From NCBI GenBank assembly GCA_033439685.1, contig JAUEDM010000001.1, positions 4,650,001 through 4,714,000 on the forward strand: a stretch of 64,000 nucleotides of DNA, in the 5' to 3' direction. Shown in pieces: positions 20,561 to 32,929 of this stretch (positions are counted from its first letter, which is position 1; the number at the start of each line of letters is the position of its first letter). The notes beneath the pieces are model-generated. The model searched no databases. It was not told where the DNA came from and was given only the letters and a program-made list of their open reading frames with translations. A program made the translations under genes and the position numbers. Source of the stretch: Apodospora peruviana. Taxonomy: Eukaryota > Ascomycota > Sordariomycetes > Sordariales > Lasiosphaeriaceae.

Positions 20561-21641
20561 CTTGTCGGGGTGCAAGCGTAAGGTGCGTCAGCCGGCGCGT
20601 GATCTCTTCTATCTGCGCTCGGTCAAACGATCACATGGGATCACAGCACCAAGGTTTGCTCCGTCCTCAGGAGCCTTGGTGTGCTGGGGAGGCCATCAAT
20701 CGAGACAAATACAACTTGGCGCGACAGCTGATAACTGTCACTTCGGATCGCTCGTTGACACTTGACGAGAGGCGCTTTGGTCGTAGATACGGGGCTTCTT
20801 CGCGTTCGGATGTCGTCTCGTGTTGTTGGATGGCTGCGAATGACGGCTGTGAGTCGTGCGGCGTTCTGAGGGATAACTGTGACGGTCGCTGGTCGCTGGT
20901 GACGGGCGTGGAATGATGAGTTGCAAGGTGAATGATGAATCGATCCTGTCCACAGTCCTCAAGTTCTGGACCGTGCGCTCCAGTTGCGCCGCGTTGAGTT
21001 ATGTTAGGACAATAGCAGCCGAGACGACAGGGATGTTAATTGGCACGACCCATTGACAGTGGAGCAAAGCTTGCGGCTGGAGCCAACCCAATTGGCTGAC
21101 CAAACACCTCTGGGAACAAAGCTCCACCGAAAGCCAGACGGGGAGTGCCAAGAAGCTCTTGATTCACTCACTCCCACCTACCCTCGCTATAGTCCACGCA
21201 GTTTGAAGCGAACTGATATAAAACGGCAAAGCGCGCCTCATATCCCACCCGCCTTCCGGCTGCGAACTCACTTCTGTCTATCTAAACACTTACTACATAC
21301 AGTTAATCACCAATTTTCTTAATTCGAAAGAAGAAAGGATCTTATTCACCACCTTAGGACGCCGTGGTCCGGACGACCAGCCTCGCCGAATTTCACACCT
21401 GGTAGTGAATGAGAAGGAGGGTGAGAGGAGACTGGGGCTTCGACATGAGGAGATGATGGAAAGCGCAAAACCAAGAGCGCATCACCCACCTCTTTAGATC
21501 ACAGAGAGGGAGAGAAACGACTGTCCTGTCTCACTGAACCAAAAAAAAAAAAAAAAAAAAAGGACCTGAGGGAGGCAGCACCCTCCTTTCTCATCACCCA
21601 ATAGCCGACGGCATCTTACGACGAAAGGACAAAATCTCAAA
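20561..21641. promoter_or_regulatory. Shared divergent promoter of two TFIID-subunit genes
   Basis: About 1.08 kb between the taf7 ATG (minus, 20560) and the TAF3-like ATG (plus, 21642). It contains pyrimidine-rich blocks and a ~21-base A homopolymer at about 21542-21562, 80 bp before the plus start. No convincing coding sequence. Core promoter positions are not defined by sequence alone. Confidence 0.5.
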
Positions 21642-22389
21642 ATGACACCGACGCCATTTCTTTTTCACTCCTTACTCCGGCCAGCCGTGCTCCAGGTCTT
21701 GCGCGCAACCGGCTTCCACAGCACGAGGACGGCAGTCCTCGACTCCATGACCGACCTCGCAGCACGCTACCTCGACCACCTCTGCGAGATGACGGCGCTG
21801 TACGCGGAGCACAACATGTCCGGAGACATGATCCCGACCATCGTCGACGTGCGCATGGCGCTGCAGCACACTGGCGCCCTCCTCCCGGAGAAGTTGGAGG
21901 GCGAGCAGGAGTTTGTGGGTCGCGAGGACACGCGCGGCACAGATGAGTTTATCGCGTGGTGCGCCGGGCCGTTTAACAAAGAGCTCAAGCGGATCGCGCT
22001 AGACGGGGAAGAGGACGCGCACGACTATTTGAATGGTATATATACGATTCTTCTTCTTTCACACTTCTTTCTTCTCCAATTTGATTAACATATGAACGTG
22101 CACAGCTCTCAAAAAGAAACACTCAAAAAATGAAGACGATTCAAAATACGTCGGCACCCTCCTCGGCAAGTCCAATGAGCACGGCGACGTCCAGGTCGAG
22201 GGCGGCCATTACCCCAGCATCTTTAATTGGGAAGAACGGATGCGGACAGCTGCGCAGCGAGTAGAGGATGAAGCACGAGAAAAGGTCAACGGTGATGGTG
22301 CAGCCGGAGGTGATAATTCTAGACCTCCTAGTTCGGGGCTAAGTTCGCTCGGGGACAGGAGTATTGCCGACGACATGGATCTGTCCTGA
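21642..22389 (+). CDS. taf3: TAF3-like histone-fold protein (bromodomain-associated domain)
   Basis: Two exons, 21642..22035 and 22106..22389, give 225 residues. The first ~90 residues carry a BTP histone fold: LLRPAVLQVLRATGFHSTR, LDSMTDLAARYLDHL, then TIVDVRMALQHTGALLPE. A conserved fungal extension follows: REDTRGTDEFIAWCAGPFNKELKRIAL, then across the intron ALKKKHSK and KYVGTLLGKS. The tail is short and low-complexity. TAF3, TAF8 and Spt7 share this fold; the extension and small size fit the fungal TAF3 group best, which pairs with TAF10 in TFIID. There is no PHD finger, unlike animal TAF3. The fold is confident; TAF3 rather than another BTP protein is somewhat less so. Confidence 0.82.
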
Positions 22390-22921
22390 ATTTATTGTTA
22401 TATTTATTTATTGATGAAAGTTTGATTTTTGCTGAGTGTTTGGGTGCATTACTTGTCTAAGCATGCCCGGGCTTGGTCTGAGGTGCGAAGAAGAAAGCGG
22501 CATAGATAAGGTATCATAGCGATGGCGTTTAGGATAGCTGATACTCACAATTACTTGACCAGGAGAGGCGGACTGGTATTTTATCTATCTAGGCAGAGAG
22601 CCAGGAATATATACCCGCTTCGAACTTGTGCAATGCGGATTTGGGATCCAAACATTATAACAGCCTTAGTCTCTGGAGTGACAGAGGAAGCCGCAGTGTG
22701 CTATGTTCAAAGTCTAGTTAAACAAAATAAAAACAAAAACGCCATTACCGCCGCTATGTATATGGAAATGACAACCAAAAAAAAAGGAAAGCTAAATACA
22801 AGTATGGTGATATGGATATGTAACGTTGGGGGTATCACAATGAGGGTTTAAGCCAAGGTGAAGATAGTCGGTTGTATACTCCACCAAAAATGAGTCGATC
22901 AAAAGTCACGGCAGCTCAGAT
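22390..22921. other. Intergenic, convergent 3' flanks
   Basis: Separates the TAF3-like gene (+) from the transporter gene (-). AT-rich, with A-runs near 22720-22790. The open frame at 22522-22851 has no domain-like features and is probably chance. Confidence 0.5.
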
Positions 22922-24829
22922 TCAAGATCTGTCTGCTCTTTGCGCCTCTGGTAACCGCTCAGCATCATCTTCTTCGCTACTCCGCCGCAACAGAACAGCA
23001 TCTTCACCGTGATGGTCGCCATCCTCGTCGCCACCATTGGCATTCGTCCCCTCCGCCTGAACATCAACAGCTGTGACACCTAGGTGCTCCCGGTGAACTT
23101 CCGTCCGCGCCTCGCTTCGCATCTTCGTAATTTTGATATAATTATAGGCCGCAATCGCAAACAGCGTAATAAGCAAACCAACAACATTGATCGGCGTCAT
23201 GGTGTCACCAAACACGATGGCAGCCGCCGAGATGGTCACAGCTTCTTTGAAGATTCCCGCAATCGACAGTGTCACGACCGATGTACGCTGCAGCAGCGCA
23301 AACTCGGACGCTGTCATCAGAAATGCGATGGTGCCGGGGAACAAAATCAGCAGCGGTGTCATGAGCGCGCCCTTTTGCTCCACGATGGTACCCAGACCAG
23401 CAATAAGCCCCGTGACACCCTCTGTGGGTACCGCGATAATAATGAGCGTCAGAAACATGACGGGCGCGAGGAAAAAGATCGACGCAAACGGATTCGACGT
23501 GGCCGGGTTCCGAAGCAACAAAATCTGCGTCAGGCCCCAGCGGAAGCCGGAGAAGAAGGCGGCCGAGATAACGAGAATAAAACCGCCGAGGTCGAACTCG
23601 ACCTCCCCAGCGACCATCATGACCACGCCAAAGGTCATGGTCGCGATGATGGCCACGAGCTTCCAGGTGGGCGTCTCGAGGCGGAAGAGAAAGGCGAATA
23701 TGAGCACGAATGCGAGGGAAGAGGATTTGCACATGGCTGTTTTGCGGGATCGTTAGCAACAGATTCTCCAGTATTGGGCATTGATATCGCTGTATCAAAC
23801 TTACTGTAAAAAGTGAGCGTGATGAACTGCAGCGAGGTGTTGCCCAAGCCGATATCAAGACCCGTCGCCATACCACAGGGCCCAATCCGCGTTAGGTAGA
23901 ACATCTTGGTCATGACTGGCTTTTCCGGTTCGTCAGCCGCGGGCCTTGGCTGGCCAATCTGGGACTTCTTGACGGCATTTTGCGGCCGTAATGACGGAAC
24001 TGCGAGGAGAACCAGCGACGCCAGTGTAAATTGCACGAGCATGTGCGTTGCCGTGGTAAATAACGGAAAGGGGAAGTTGAGCTTTGTGGGGTCGAACATC
24101 CATTTGTTGTACTGTGAGAATGTGTGTCAGCAACTTAGGTGTCCGAACCCGAGACTTGAATAGACTCAGCAAGCTTACCAGAGAGATAGACAGAGAAAAG
24201 AAATACCAGAGGCCGATGAGGGTAGCGTTTATTAACAGCTTCTTCAGGACGCTCTTGTCTGCCTCTTTGATCTCGTCGGACGTTATCCTGTCCTTCACTA
24301 TCCTCTGATCCAGCTGCGTGTTGCGGGTTCGCTTGTTCGTCCTCCTCTGCCTGTCTTGGCCCGTCAAGCCCATCTCCTCGTCGTCCTGGAGGTCCTCGTC
24401 CGACAACAAATCTTCCGCATCCTTGCCCTCGCGCGAGTCCTGCTCGCTGTCGCTCCGATCACTTGAATTGTCATTGTCCTGGCGTCTGGCGGGTGATCGG
24501 CGCCTGCTACTCGATGCCGTCGCGGTGCCCCCAAGATGGCTTCGGCCGATTGGTTCCATTTCGATTGCCTCGTCGGTATCTTTACTCGAACCAGTCGAAT
24601 TGTGTTCAGTCGGAACTACCGGACGATCGAGACCGTCGTCGGGAACCGGTGCGGTGGGGACCTTGTCAAGAGAACTAGTGGCTTCTGTCGCGTGCCCTAG
24701 AACTAATTCTAGTTCGTATCTTGATGCTGCCAGTTGCGAGTCGAAGTCGGGACGGGAGTCGGGCTGGGTGAGAGGCGATAAACCGGGAAGTCGAGTGTTG
24801 TGGGATGTTGAGGAGGAATCCGACATCAT
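22922..24829 (-). CDS. Nucleotide-sugar/triose-phosphate-type transporter (SLC35C2/Ymd8 family)
   Basis: Three minus-strand exons, 24829..24179, 24111..23805 and 23736..22922, give 590 residues. The first ~185 residues are acidic and disordered. The TPT/EamA membrane core follows with about ten hydrophobic segments, including NATLIGLWYFFSLSISL at the first exon end, GLDIGLGNTSLQFITLTFYTMCKSSSLAFVL across the second intron, and LLQRTSVVTLSIAGIFKEAVTI. The GN...L...FYTM.KSS pattern is diagnostic of the TPT family and the overall form matches fungal Ymd8/SLC35C2. Such proteins sit in Golgi or ER membranes; the substrate is not assigned here. The C-terminus is charged and cytosolic-looking. The long acidic N-terminus is typical of the filamentous-fungal members. 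Confidence 0.88.
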
Positions 24830-26542
24830 TCATTCGGGCGAATGCACCTCGAGATGGCTTACTGGCTTCATTCTCCAGATTCCCGATTGGACGGTTGAGA
24901 ATCAACGATCAACAGCGAGAGTTGCACCGGTTGATGTTAGCCTCACCCGGCGACGGCAAGTCAGCATCAGTAGTGGAGGTGAGCATCCCGATTGATTGGC
25001 TTCGCTTATTGGTCCCAGGCAGCCTGCTGACAAGGGCCGACCATGTGCCGTAGGCTGTTGTCTTCGGCACTCCATCGTCCCTACAGCACTGGAGAATGGT
25101 ATGAAATGCGCTGAATTCGACTGCCTGCTCGGCTCCCGTCTTCAAACCTAGGGAACGTCCTTTTATCTTATATGTATGTGAGAATAGACCACTCTGTCCT
25201 CGGATGATTTCTCGAATTGGACACCAATGAAGCAAGCAACCTTAATTGCTTCCCGAGACGAGACAGTCAAAGGGCTCATGGACCGGGCATCCCGAGTCAA
25301 TAAGTCGGTACCTCCTGTCGTCAAACCCAGGCACGCGACGCAGCTTCGGTTGTAAGTTCGACAAAGACGGACCCTGGCCGAGTGCTATGAATAGGAGAGA
25401 AACACACCCATTAAAGGACCACCACGTTCGGATCGGATTCCACCACCTGGGCATGAGGTAATTTCTGCTCTTCGTGTCTACGGCGAAGCTCTCCCCTCGG
25501 GGTTCAGGCGGTTGATAAGGTACATGCAGCACATGGTACAGTTCCGGTAGGTACCGTAGTGATGTTATACATCGACGAGTTGGTAGAACACTTGATCTCG
25601 GTTGCAGGCCGGAAGCATTCCGTGTGTCCAGTCTCGTGGGAGAGCGTTGATGTTGAAAGAACATCTGTACGGGTACCTGAGGTGTTGTGGGACCGAAAGT
25701 GGAGGTGATGAAGCACAAGCTGAGAGCTTTGCGGAAATGCGAACCTGGAAACGTTCCCCGCCTGTGGAAGTGCAAGAGCAAGAGTGCCTCTGGTCTAAGT
25801 CTAGAACCCAAAGGAAGGGACGCCGGAGTTGGTGTAACTTGGTGTAACGAGGCGACGAGCGGATTCCCAACTGAGTTCCTCGTCAAAAATTTAGTAATTT
25901 CTTCAGTTATCAACCTGGAACTCATCCGTGACCTCTTTAATCCCGTTCATGGCGATGTTCCCGCAAGCCTCAACGCCCGAGTGACGATTGTTTCTTGGCA
26001 TCGTCCAATCAACTCCAGTCGCAGCACAAACAAGAGCTTCACACCCGCACTTGAACCGCGGGGTAATAAAGGCTGCTTCCAGGTGTGTGTAGTAACATGT
26101 CTCGATGTCCGACAACATAGATCCGCATGGACGGGTGCTTACTCACTGCGGCCGTCTTCTGCACCCAGGTATCCGGACGCGATTGAAGCCGCTTTGGGGA
26201 ATCCATCATTAATTACAGAGCCCCCAAACCAGAAGATAACTGCATTGTCCTCCCTTTGGAAATCCCTTCGTTCAGAGGTCCAGAGCCCAGGGGAAAGACT
26301 CGTTAGCTTGGTTGTGTCAAGTCGATTCTTGGTTGTCGATCGCTGCATCCATTGCTGTCGTCATCTTCAATTACTGGGCTTTCTGGGGGCTTTCCACGTC
26401 TCATCCGCCTAGGTACCTTAGGGTGCTGCAAACAGTACCTTTACTTCTAATCGATAGCAACTAAGGTTATCCCGACTCTGGACCTCACTTTGTCCAACTT
26501 ATACTCTTGTTATATGACCGCCTATTCAGGTTGGTATTCAAG
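24830..26542. other. Intergenic region without a convincing gene
   Basis: 1.7 kb upstream of both the transporter (-) and the GH15 gene (+). Long open frames occur on both strands (25242-25925 minus, 25687-26412 plus) but overlap each other, have no domain and lack conserved composition. A CCTAGGTACCTTAGG palindrome lies at 26408-26422, ~120 bp before the GH15 start. Confidence 0.45.
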
Positions 26543-28841
26543 ATGGCATCACACAGCTCAGTGCATAGCCCAAACGGGCAGATGCGGAAGCTCGCAGGAG
26601 GGTATTTACCCATCGAAAATTACGGTCTCATTGGTAACATGAGAACATGTGCTCTTGTTGGCATGGATGGGAGTGTTGACTTCATGTGCTGGTGAGTATT
26701 GCCTGTAAATAACAAGTAGACGAGCATGGAACTAACCACCCATCCCAGGCCCGAGTTTGATTCACCTTCGGTATTCTGCCGTCTGCTAGACAAAGATAAA
26801 GGGGGTTATTTCAGCATACACCCAGCTCAAGACCTCACCGTCACCACCAAGCAGCAGTATTTACCCTCGTCCAACATTCTGCAGACCCGGTATATCCACG
26901 AGAATGGCGTGGTGGACGTCGTGGATTTCTTCCCTCGCCCAAAGAACGCCAAGGTCATATTTAAAGGCCCCAAACAGAGTGCCTATCGAGAAATGACGAG
27001 CGTTCAAGAGGAACTCAAGAAATGGCTAGTTCGACGAGTGGAGTGTATCCGCGGCAAACTCTCTCTAGGTCAGTATCCATCTATATCTCATCCCTGCTAC
27101 CATTACTGACGTACAGAATTGGCCCAGACGTCGAGGTATTTCCAGCTTTTGAATATGCCACTGAGGAGCACACCACCACCATCCTGCTGGAGGAGACTCT
27201 CCCGCACGCTCAGCAGAGCAAGACGGTGACCTTCCACAGCAAGACAGTCAAGCTCCAGCTAGACGTGACCATTGACAAGGGCGAGGACGACACCACCTGC
27301 CCGACCGTCCGTTTCAGGAAGGTGAAGAAGCCCGGCATGCTGGGCGAGGGAGTGATAGCTACCATCGAGGTCTCCGAAGGACAGGCGATATCGTTCACCC
27401 TTCGTAACGACCTCCCGAATCACATCACCGAGAACATCACCAGCACCGACCTTGACACTCAGCAGCACGACACCCAATCGTACTGGTTCAACTGGATATC
27501 CAAGAGCAAGTACAAGGGTCGGTGGCGAGAGGTCGTGGCACGCAGTCTCATGATCCTGAAGCTCATGACCTACGAACCGACGGGCGCTATCATCGCTGCT
27601 CCGACCTTTTCGATACCTGAGGACATTGGAGGTGTTCGGTAAGCATCATACACAGCTTTGCAATTGAGGTCTGGTTAGTCACGCTAACCTCTGTATATAA
27701 TCAAAGAAATTGGGACTACCGCTTCTCCTGGGTCCGCGACTCCAGCTTCACCATCTACATCCTGCTACGTCTCGGCTTCACCGAGGAGGCGGACGCCTAT
27801 ATGGATTTTATTAGTGAGCGGTTTATAAAAACCCGGGGCCCCGACGGCGGTCTCCCCATCATGTTCACCATCCACGGCGAGACCGACATCCCGGAAAAAG
27901 AACTGTCGCATCTGGACGGCTACCGCGGCAGCAAGCCGGTGCGGATAGGCAACGGCGCGGCTTTTCATCAGCAGTTTGACATTTACGGCGAGCTCATGGA
28001 CGCTATTTACTTATACAACAAGTACGGCAAGCCGATTCACTGGGACCTGTGGTGCTCTGTGCGGGAGATGCTCAACTATGTGCTCACCATCCTCAAGGAC
28101 CCGGATATGTCCATCTGGGAAGTCCGCAACAACAAGCAAAACTTCACCTACTCGAAAATCATGCTCTGGGTGGCCTTTGACCGCGGCCTGCGCCTGGCCG
28201 AGAAGCGCAACTTTCCCTGTCCTAACAGGGCCAAGTGGCTCGAGGCGCGCGATTTCTTGTACGAAGAGATCATGGAGAAGGGTTACAACAAGGAGATGAA
28301 GTGTTTTGTGCAAAGCTACGAGAACAACACGATGCTGGACTCGTCCATTCTCATTGCTCCGCTCGTTTTCTTCATCGCACCCAACGACCCGCGGTTTTTG
28401 AATACGCTGGATCGCATCATCCTGCCACCGGAGAAGGGCGGCCTGACGAGTACCGGGCTCGTGTATCGGTATGATACCGAGCTTTCGGAGGATGGTACGT
28501 CCAGCCCCCCATTTGATCCCTAACCTTTCTCTAGGAAAGACAAAACAAAAATTAACAGATAATTTGGAAAAGGCGTAGGAGGCCGCGAAGGCGCCTTCTC
28601 CATGTGCACGTTCTGGCTCGTCGAGGCCATGACGCGCGCGAGCATGTACGAACCCAAGTACCTCGTCCGCGCCGTCAACCTGTTTGAGAACATGCTCAGC
28701 TTCTCGAACCACCTGATGATGTTCTCGGAAGAGATCTCGCGCAGCGGCGAGCAGCTCGGCAACACGCCGCAGGCGTTTAGCCACCTCGCGCTGATCAGTG
28801 CCGCCTTCAATCTCGATCGCGTGTCAGAATTTAGGCGGTAA
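26543..28841 (+). CDS. Intracellular glycoside hydrolase family 15 protein
   Basis: Five exons, 26543..26691, 26749..27068, 27128..27638, 27707..28494 and 28573..28841, give 678 residues. The second acceptor is taken at 27127 because only that choice keeps the frame and restores KLSLDVEVFPAFEYA. The N-terminal ~300 residues are the beta-rich domain found before GH15 modules (PIENYGLIGNMRTCALVGMDGSVDFMCWPEFDSPSVF). The (alpha/alpha)6 catalytic domain follows: NWDYRFSWVRDSSF near residue 328, CTFWLVEA near 601, and EEISRSGEQLGNTPQAFSH near 642, which carries a likely catalytic Glu. There is no signal peptide, so it is probably cytosolic. Relatives act on alpha-glucosides, including trehalose; the substrate here is unknown. 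Confidence 0.9.
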
Positions 28842-29851
28842 TTTTGTCTTCTCTCTCTCTTTGCACACATGATGTTGATGTTGATTTGGGGAGTTTATTT
28901 TGGCAAGAAGATACTCGAACGGAGATTTGAGATCCAATGGAGGTAGTTTAGCAAAGCGTTCTAATGAACGAAGCAGGAGTATTCACAAATTTAAAACGAT
29001 GCGCGAGAGCTGTCTGAATTCACTGATTTTCATGGTTTGTTTGCTATATACCTAGGTAGACGAAACGGCAAGTTTATGCGTTGATCTTGTGGGTTATCTC
29101 TCCGTTCTCTCAAACGCCTGAACATCGTCAGGAAGTCAAGCTTGGAGTACCAAGCCTCGCAGGTACGTGTCTCCCTAACAGGAGTCCGACCCTCCTCCTG
29201 TGACTGTCGCCATCTTGTTGGCGTTTCCATCCGCGCTGCTTCGCTGCCACACGCCATTTCCATTCCCCAACGAAAGCGAGCCTTCGCTCATCCGTATTAT
29301 CATTATGTGGTTAACTCTATTCTTTCTTTCTCTCCAGCCGAACCCTCTCCTTTTGTTCAGCTGAGTCCACGACAGAAAGTGTACCGAGGACATGACCACA
29401 AGGTTGTGATGATGTGTCTCGCTCCCCATCCGATCCTTCCTGTTTCCTTTGATGGCAGAACAACAGAAAGAAAACGTAAGCCATGGTAAGGAAACCCACC
29501 AGGGCCACCCAAAAAGAACTGGAATGATAAAAATTAGATAAAGTGAGATGGGTATGAGTATGACGGATATACGGTGCCGCAACCAATTGGATATAATATT
29601 CGTGCGAACCGCTTCTGATACCAAACGCCGAAACCATGCCTAAGAGTGCGAAAGAGGTGTATCGATGGGCAATCCTAAGCCAGTTCGGAAAACATCCCCA
29701 ATTAACGACGTGCGCCAGCAGGAGGAGATGCTGTTTCACCAGGTACCGGCCATTGCGAGAGTCCAATTGTAATAATAAATCCTCGCAGTGAGTGTAACTA
29801 GCTGCAAGACGCCCAGGTCGGCATGCCAGCCAGAGTTCCAGAGATAAATGC
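28842..29851. other. Intergenic, convergent 3' flanks
   Basis: Lies between the ends of the GH15 gene (+) and the RBM42-like gene (-). Open frames up to 149 codons occur on both strands, none domain-like. I see no RNA gene. Confidence 0.5.
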
Positions 29852-31024
29852 TCAACCGAGCAACTTCAAACCACCTCTAGTCTTCTGTCCGGGCTTCGTC
29901 ACGCCGCCGCCAGTCGCGCCGAGATGTGGCTCATATTGGCCGCCGTCGTTGCCTCCCATACCGCTCCCACTTGAGCCGCCGTTCTTTCTATGGCCGCTAT
30001 TATGTTTCTTGCGGCGCTTATCATCTTTGCGGTTGTTGACAACCTGTGGCTTGATCTCTGTCTTGGCCTTGTGCACCACCACCGGGTGGCTCTGAATATA
30101 CTTGCCGTTCATCTCTTTGGCCGCCTGGTAGAAGTCATCCGGATCACTGAAGCTGACAAACCCGAATCCTTTGCTCTTTGTCGTACGCTTGTCGCGAACT
30201 ACCTTGGCCTTTTGCAGGCTCTTCCAGCGTGAGAAAGCTTTGAGGAGTGAGTCGTCAGTCGTCTCACCCGCCAAGTTTCCAACAAACAGGCGCAGGTGGG
30301 AGGGGTCCCATTCCAACAGCGAGTCGTCTTGCCATTTCTTTCCACCCCCTTCACGGTAGACTGTCTTCTTCTTCTCGTCGGCAGCGGCAGCAGCAGCAGC
30401 ACTGGTATCGAAAGCTTCCGCGGTAGCACTGACTACAGGTTGCGCTTGAGGGTAGGCGTTGGCAGCACCGAAGCGCGCGCCGGGACCAGTACCAGGGCCA
30501 GGCCCCTTAGGCTCTTGTGCCGAGAGATCTCTGGGCATGTAAGCGCTCTGCCACTGGGCTATCTGCGCCTGCATCTCCGGGTCGTTGCTTTCGGAAGCCT
30601 GGGCGCCGACATACGGGGCAGGAAAGGGATTGCGGATTTGGGGCGGAGTGGAATAGTTGTTGGTGTTGAGATTGCTAGCGACGGAGTAGGGTGGCTGTTG
30701 CTGGTGACCCTGCTGCGGGTAGCCCTGCTGCGGATAACTGTACGGGCTTGTCTGATTGTAGCCGCCGTGAGGGCCACCTACGGCGGGCACCGAAGGGTGT
30801 GGAATATAGGACGAGGTTTGGGGAGGCGCGCCATAGCTCGGGGCCGCAGAGTAGGACAATGTCGTGACAGAAGGGTAGGACGGCGTCGAACTGATAGAAT
30901 AAGTCGGCGGAGCTGCAGAGAAGGCAGGTTTGAAGCCGGGGAGTTTGGAGGTAGGTGGACGGGGCGGTAGCGAAGGATGCGACGACGCGTTGCTGGAAGC
31001 ACCTGGAGAGCCGGGATATGCCAT
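29852..31024 (-). CDS. RBM42-like RNA-binding protein
   Basis: A single minus-strand exon of 390 residues from ATG 31024. The N-terminal ~190 residues are Pro/Ser/Tyr/Gln-rich with a GYPQQGHQQQ stretch. One RRM lies at about 242-325, with RNP2 LFVGNL and RNP1 SKGFGFVSF. It is preceded by KKWQDDSLLEWDPSHLRL and followed by HPVVVHKAKTEIKPQ and a basic tail ending TKPGQKTRGGLKLLG. That combination of a W-x-P-x-H-x-RLFVGNL lead-in and a KGRTRGGLK-like tail is the RBM42 arrangement. RBM42 relatives associate with spliceosomal or stress-response complexes; the fungal function is not settled. The RRM is certain; RBM42 orthology is likely. Confidence 0.88.
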   Translation of the reverse strand: MAYPGSPGASSNASSHPSLPPRPPTSKLPGFKPAFSAAPPTYSISSTPSYPSVTTLSYSAAPSYGAPPQTSSYIPHPSVPAVGGPHGGYNQTSPYSYPQQGYPQQGHQQQPPYSVASNLNTNNYSTPPQIRNPFPAPYVGAQASESNDPEMQAQIAQWQSAYMPRDLSAQEPKGPGPGTGPGARFGAANAYPQAQPVVSATAEAFDTSAAAAAAADEKKKTVYREGGGKKWQDDSLLEWDPSHLRLFVGNLAGETTDDSLLKAFSRWKSLQKAKVVRDKRTTKSKGFGFVSFSDPDDFYQAAKEMNGKYIQSHPVVVHKAKTEIKPQVVNNRKDDKRRKKHNSGHRKNGGSSGSGMGGNDGGQYEPHLGATGGGVTKPGQKTRGGLKLLG

Positions 31025-32929
31025 GATGAATTTCCCGTCTTGACAAGGAGTCTTTATTGTGCGTGTACTTGACGTACCTGTGAGCCTATTCTGCCGATGA
31101 TCTCCTGTAGCGGTTTGTTAAAGGTCGGCTCACGGAAGAGTTATGGTGGCGGCGATGCAGTGCTTGATTGATCGGGTGTAAGGTTGGAAAGCGATCGATT
31201 TTCTGCCGAGCGTCTCAAGTCGATCCAGCCACGTCCAATATAACTGTGGCGGTGTGCTCCAGCCACAGCACTACGGATTACGTCCCCACTTCGACGACGG
31301 GGTCGAGCAGCAAAACAGCTCGTTGACTCGATAGTCGACTAGACGTTGACAGATGGAGGGGCAGCCAGAAATTACCCCTCCCCCTCCTGTTTGATTCTGT
31401 TCTGATTTTGAACCGAGATAAAAACCTACAACGGTGCCCCCACGTTCTCGACGTTCTCGACTGTCTCCGAGGAAAAAGACTTGAGATTTGTTTCTGTACG
31501 ATGATGCCACAAGTAGCAGAGAATTCTGATTTTCCGGCGTAGCACGAAAACTAGCTCACGAAGAACAGCCTGAAATCAAAACCTCCAACTTGGAGCTGCG
31601 GGAATTTCTCTAGCAACCTGCCTGTGGCAAGAAAAGTTCCGTATTCCATTCTCAACTGTCAATGGAGGGAGGACTCTTCCATTTGTGGAATGTCCTGACC
31701 CTTGCAGTGCCCGATATTGAGTTGCTGCCGTACCAAATCGGCATACACGGAACCTGGCAGCTCGGTTTGTAGTGCAGGTGGGCGATCCCGGTTCATCCGT
31801 CTTCCCGCCAAACTCGATTTCGTCGGAACATGTTGCATATGGCCTTATATCCAAACAGTATGGCAGACGTCAGCCCGGCTACTGTAGAAACATCATCAAG
31901 TGGTCCCGAGCATGTTGGTTCTAGATCTCGTACTTGGGCTGGGGTGATAATAGGACGTAACTGATATCTGCTCGTTGTCCCGTACGATGCAAACGGCTCC
32001 TAAATCCAGAGCTTGGCCGCCAGAGCTCGTATGTACATAATGTGTCCGGGTGCCTGGGCTTCAATTCAGTTGTCTGGTGAGCCGCCTTCTCTGCCTGTTC
32101 CGCCAGGGTTTCGAAACCCAGTGGCCCCAACGTCCGACGAGAAGGGTTTGATAAGTAGGTCTGGCACTAAGAGGAAAAAGTCGGAAGATAGTGTAAACGG
32201 TCTGGCCTGGCAAATCTTGCTGGCGCCCCTGGTCTGGACATTTCCGAGGCCGGGGGTCGACCACAGAGCGATGCTCGGAGTCCGGACCTGTCAATGCGTC
32301 CAGCTTCCAGGTTGGCCGATACGCGGGGGATATAAACAACCTCCAAAATGACTAGAATCTCGTTCTTCGGAGCTTCCATTGACTGTTCTTTTCGTCCTCG
32401 AGATCCGGGATGATAGCTGAATCTTCTTCCATGGCTGTCCTTGCCATAGAGGAGTCGATCTGTTGAGCATTTAGAGCTTCAAGCTAGGCAACGAGTGGAT
32501 CATCCCGACGAAACATTTGTGGCAGGCGAGAACCTGAGTAACTGTGGTGCACTGAGTAAGCCCCGCGTCAGTTATCAATTATCCGCTCTAGCTGTGCCAT
32601 CTGTGCCAGCCTGTGGTGCCCAGGCCAGACTCACGGCTTGCAGGCAGGCAGATGCTTGCCATTGGATTTTTAGCTTTGGCCAACTGGGCCCACGATTGAC
32701 CCCTCCGACACCGAAGTCTCGGGGAGCCTTCTTTCTCTCTGTGCAAGTTTCGTCATCCGCTTCCCTTTATTTCCCCCCTCCCCGTACAAATCCCGCGTTG
32801 AGAATCCATTCCATTCCCGGCCCAACACTCACAACTTCTCAATCCAGCCGAGCTCTGTTCTTGCAGAAAGGCTCGTATTATCGCCAACTCTAAACCCTCA
32901 GACATCGTGAAGCAAGAGCTTGATTGAAA
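31025..32929. other. Divergent intergenic region
   Basis: 1.9 kb between the RBM42-like gene (-) and the 6-phosphogluconate dehydrogenase gene (+). The last ~250 bp are strongly pyrimidine-rich, as in leaders of highly expressed fungal genes. Overlapping short frames at 31900-32350 on both strands have no support as genes. Confidence 0.5.

Noticed and set aside
25242..26412. Two overlapping frames above 220 codons on opposite strands
   Set aside because: Neither has a domain, codon bias or conserved composition; the region reads as intergenic.
28011..28784. 257-codon minus-strand frame inside the GH15 gene
   Set aside because: Antisense shadow; the plus strand has the intact catalytic domain.
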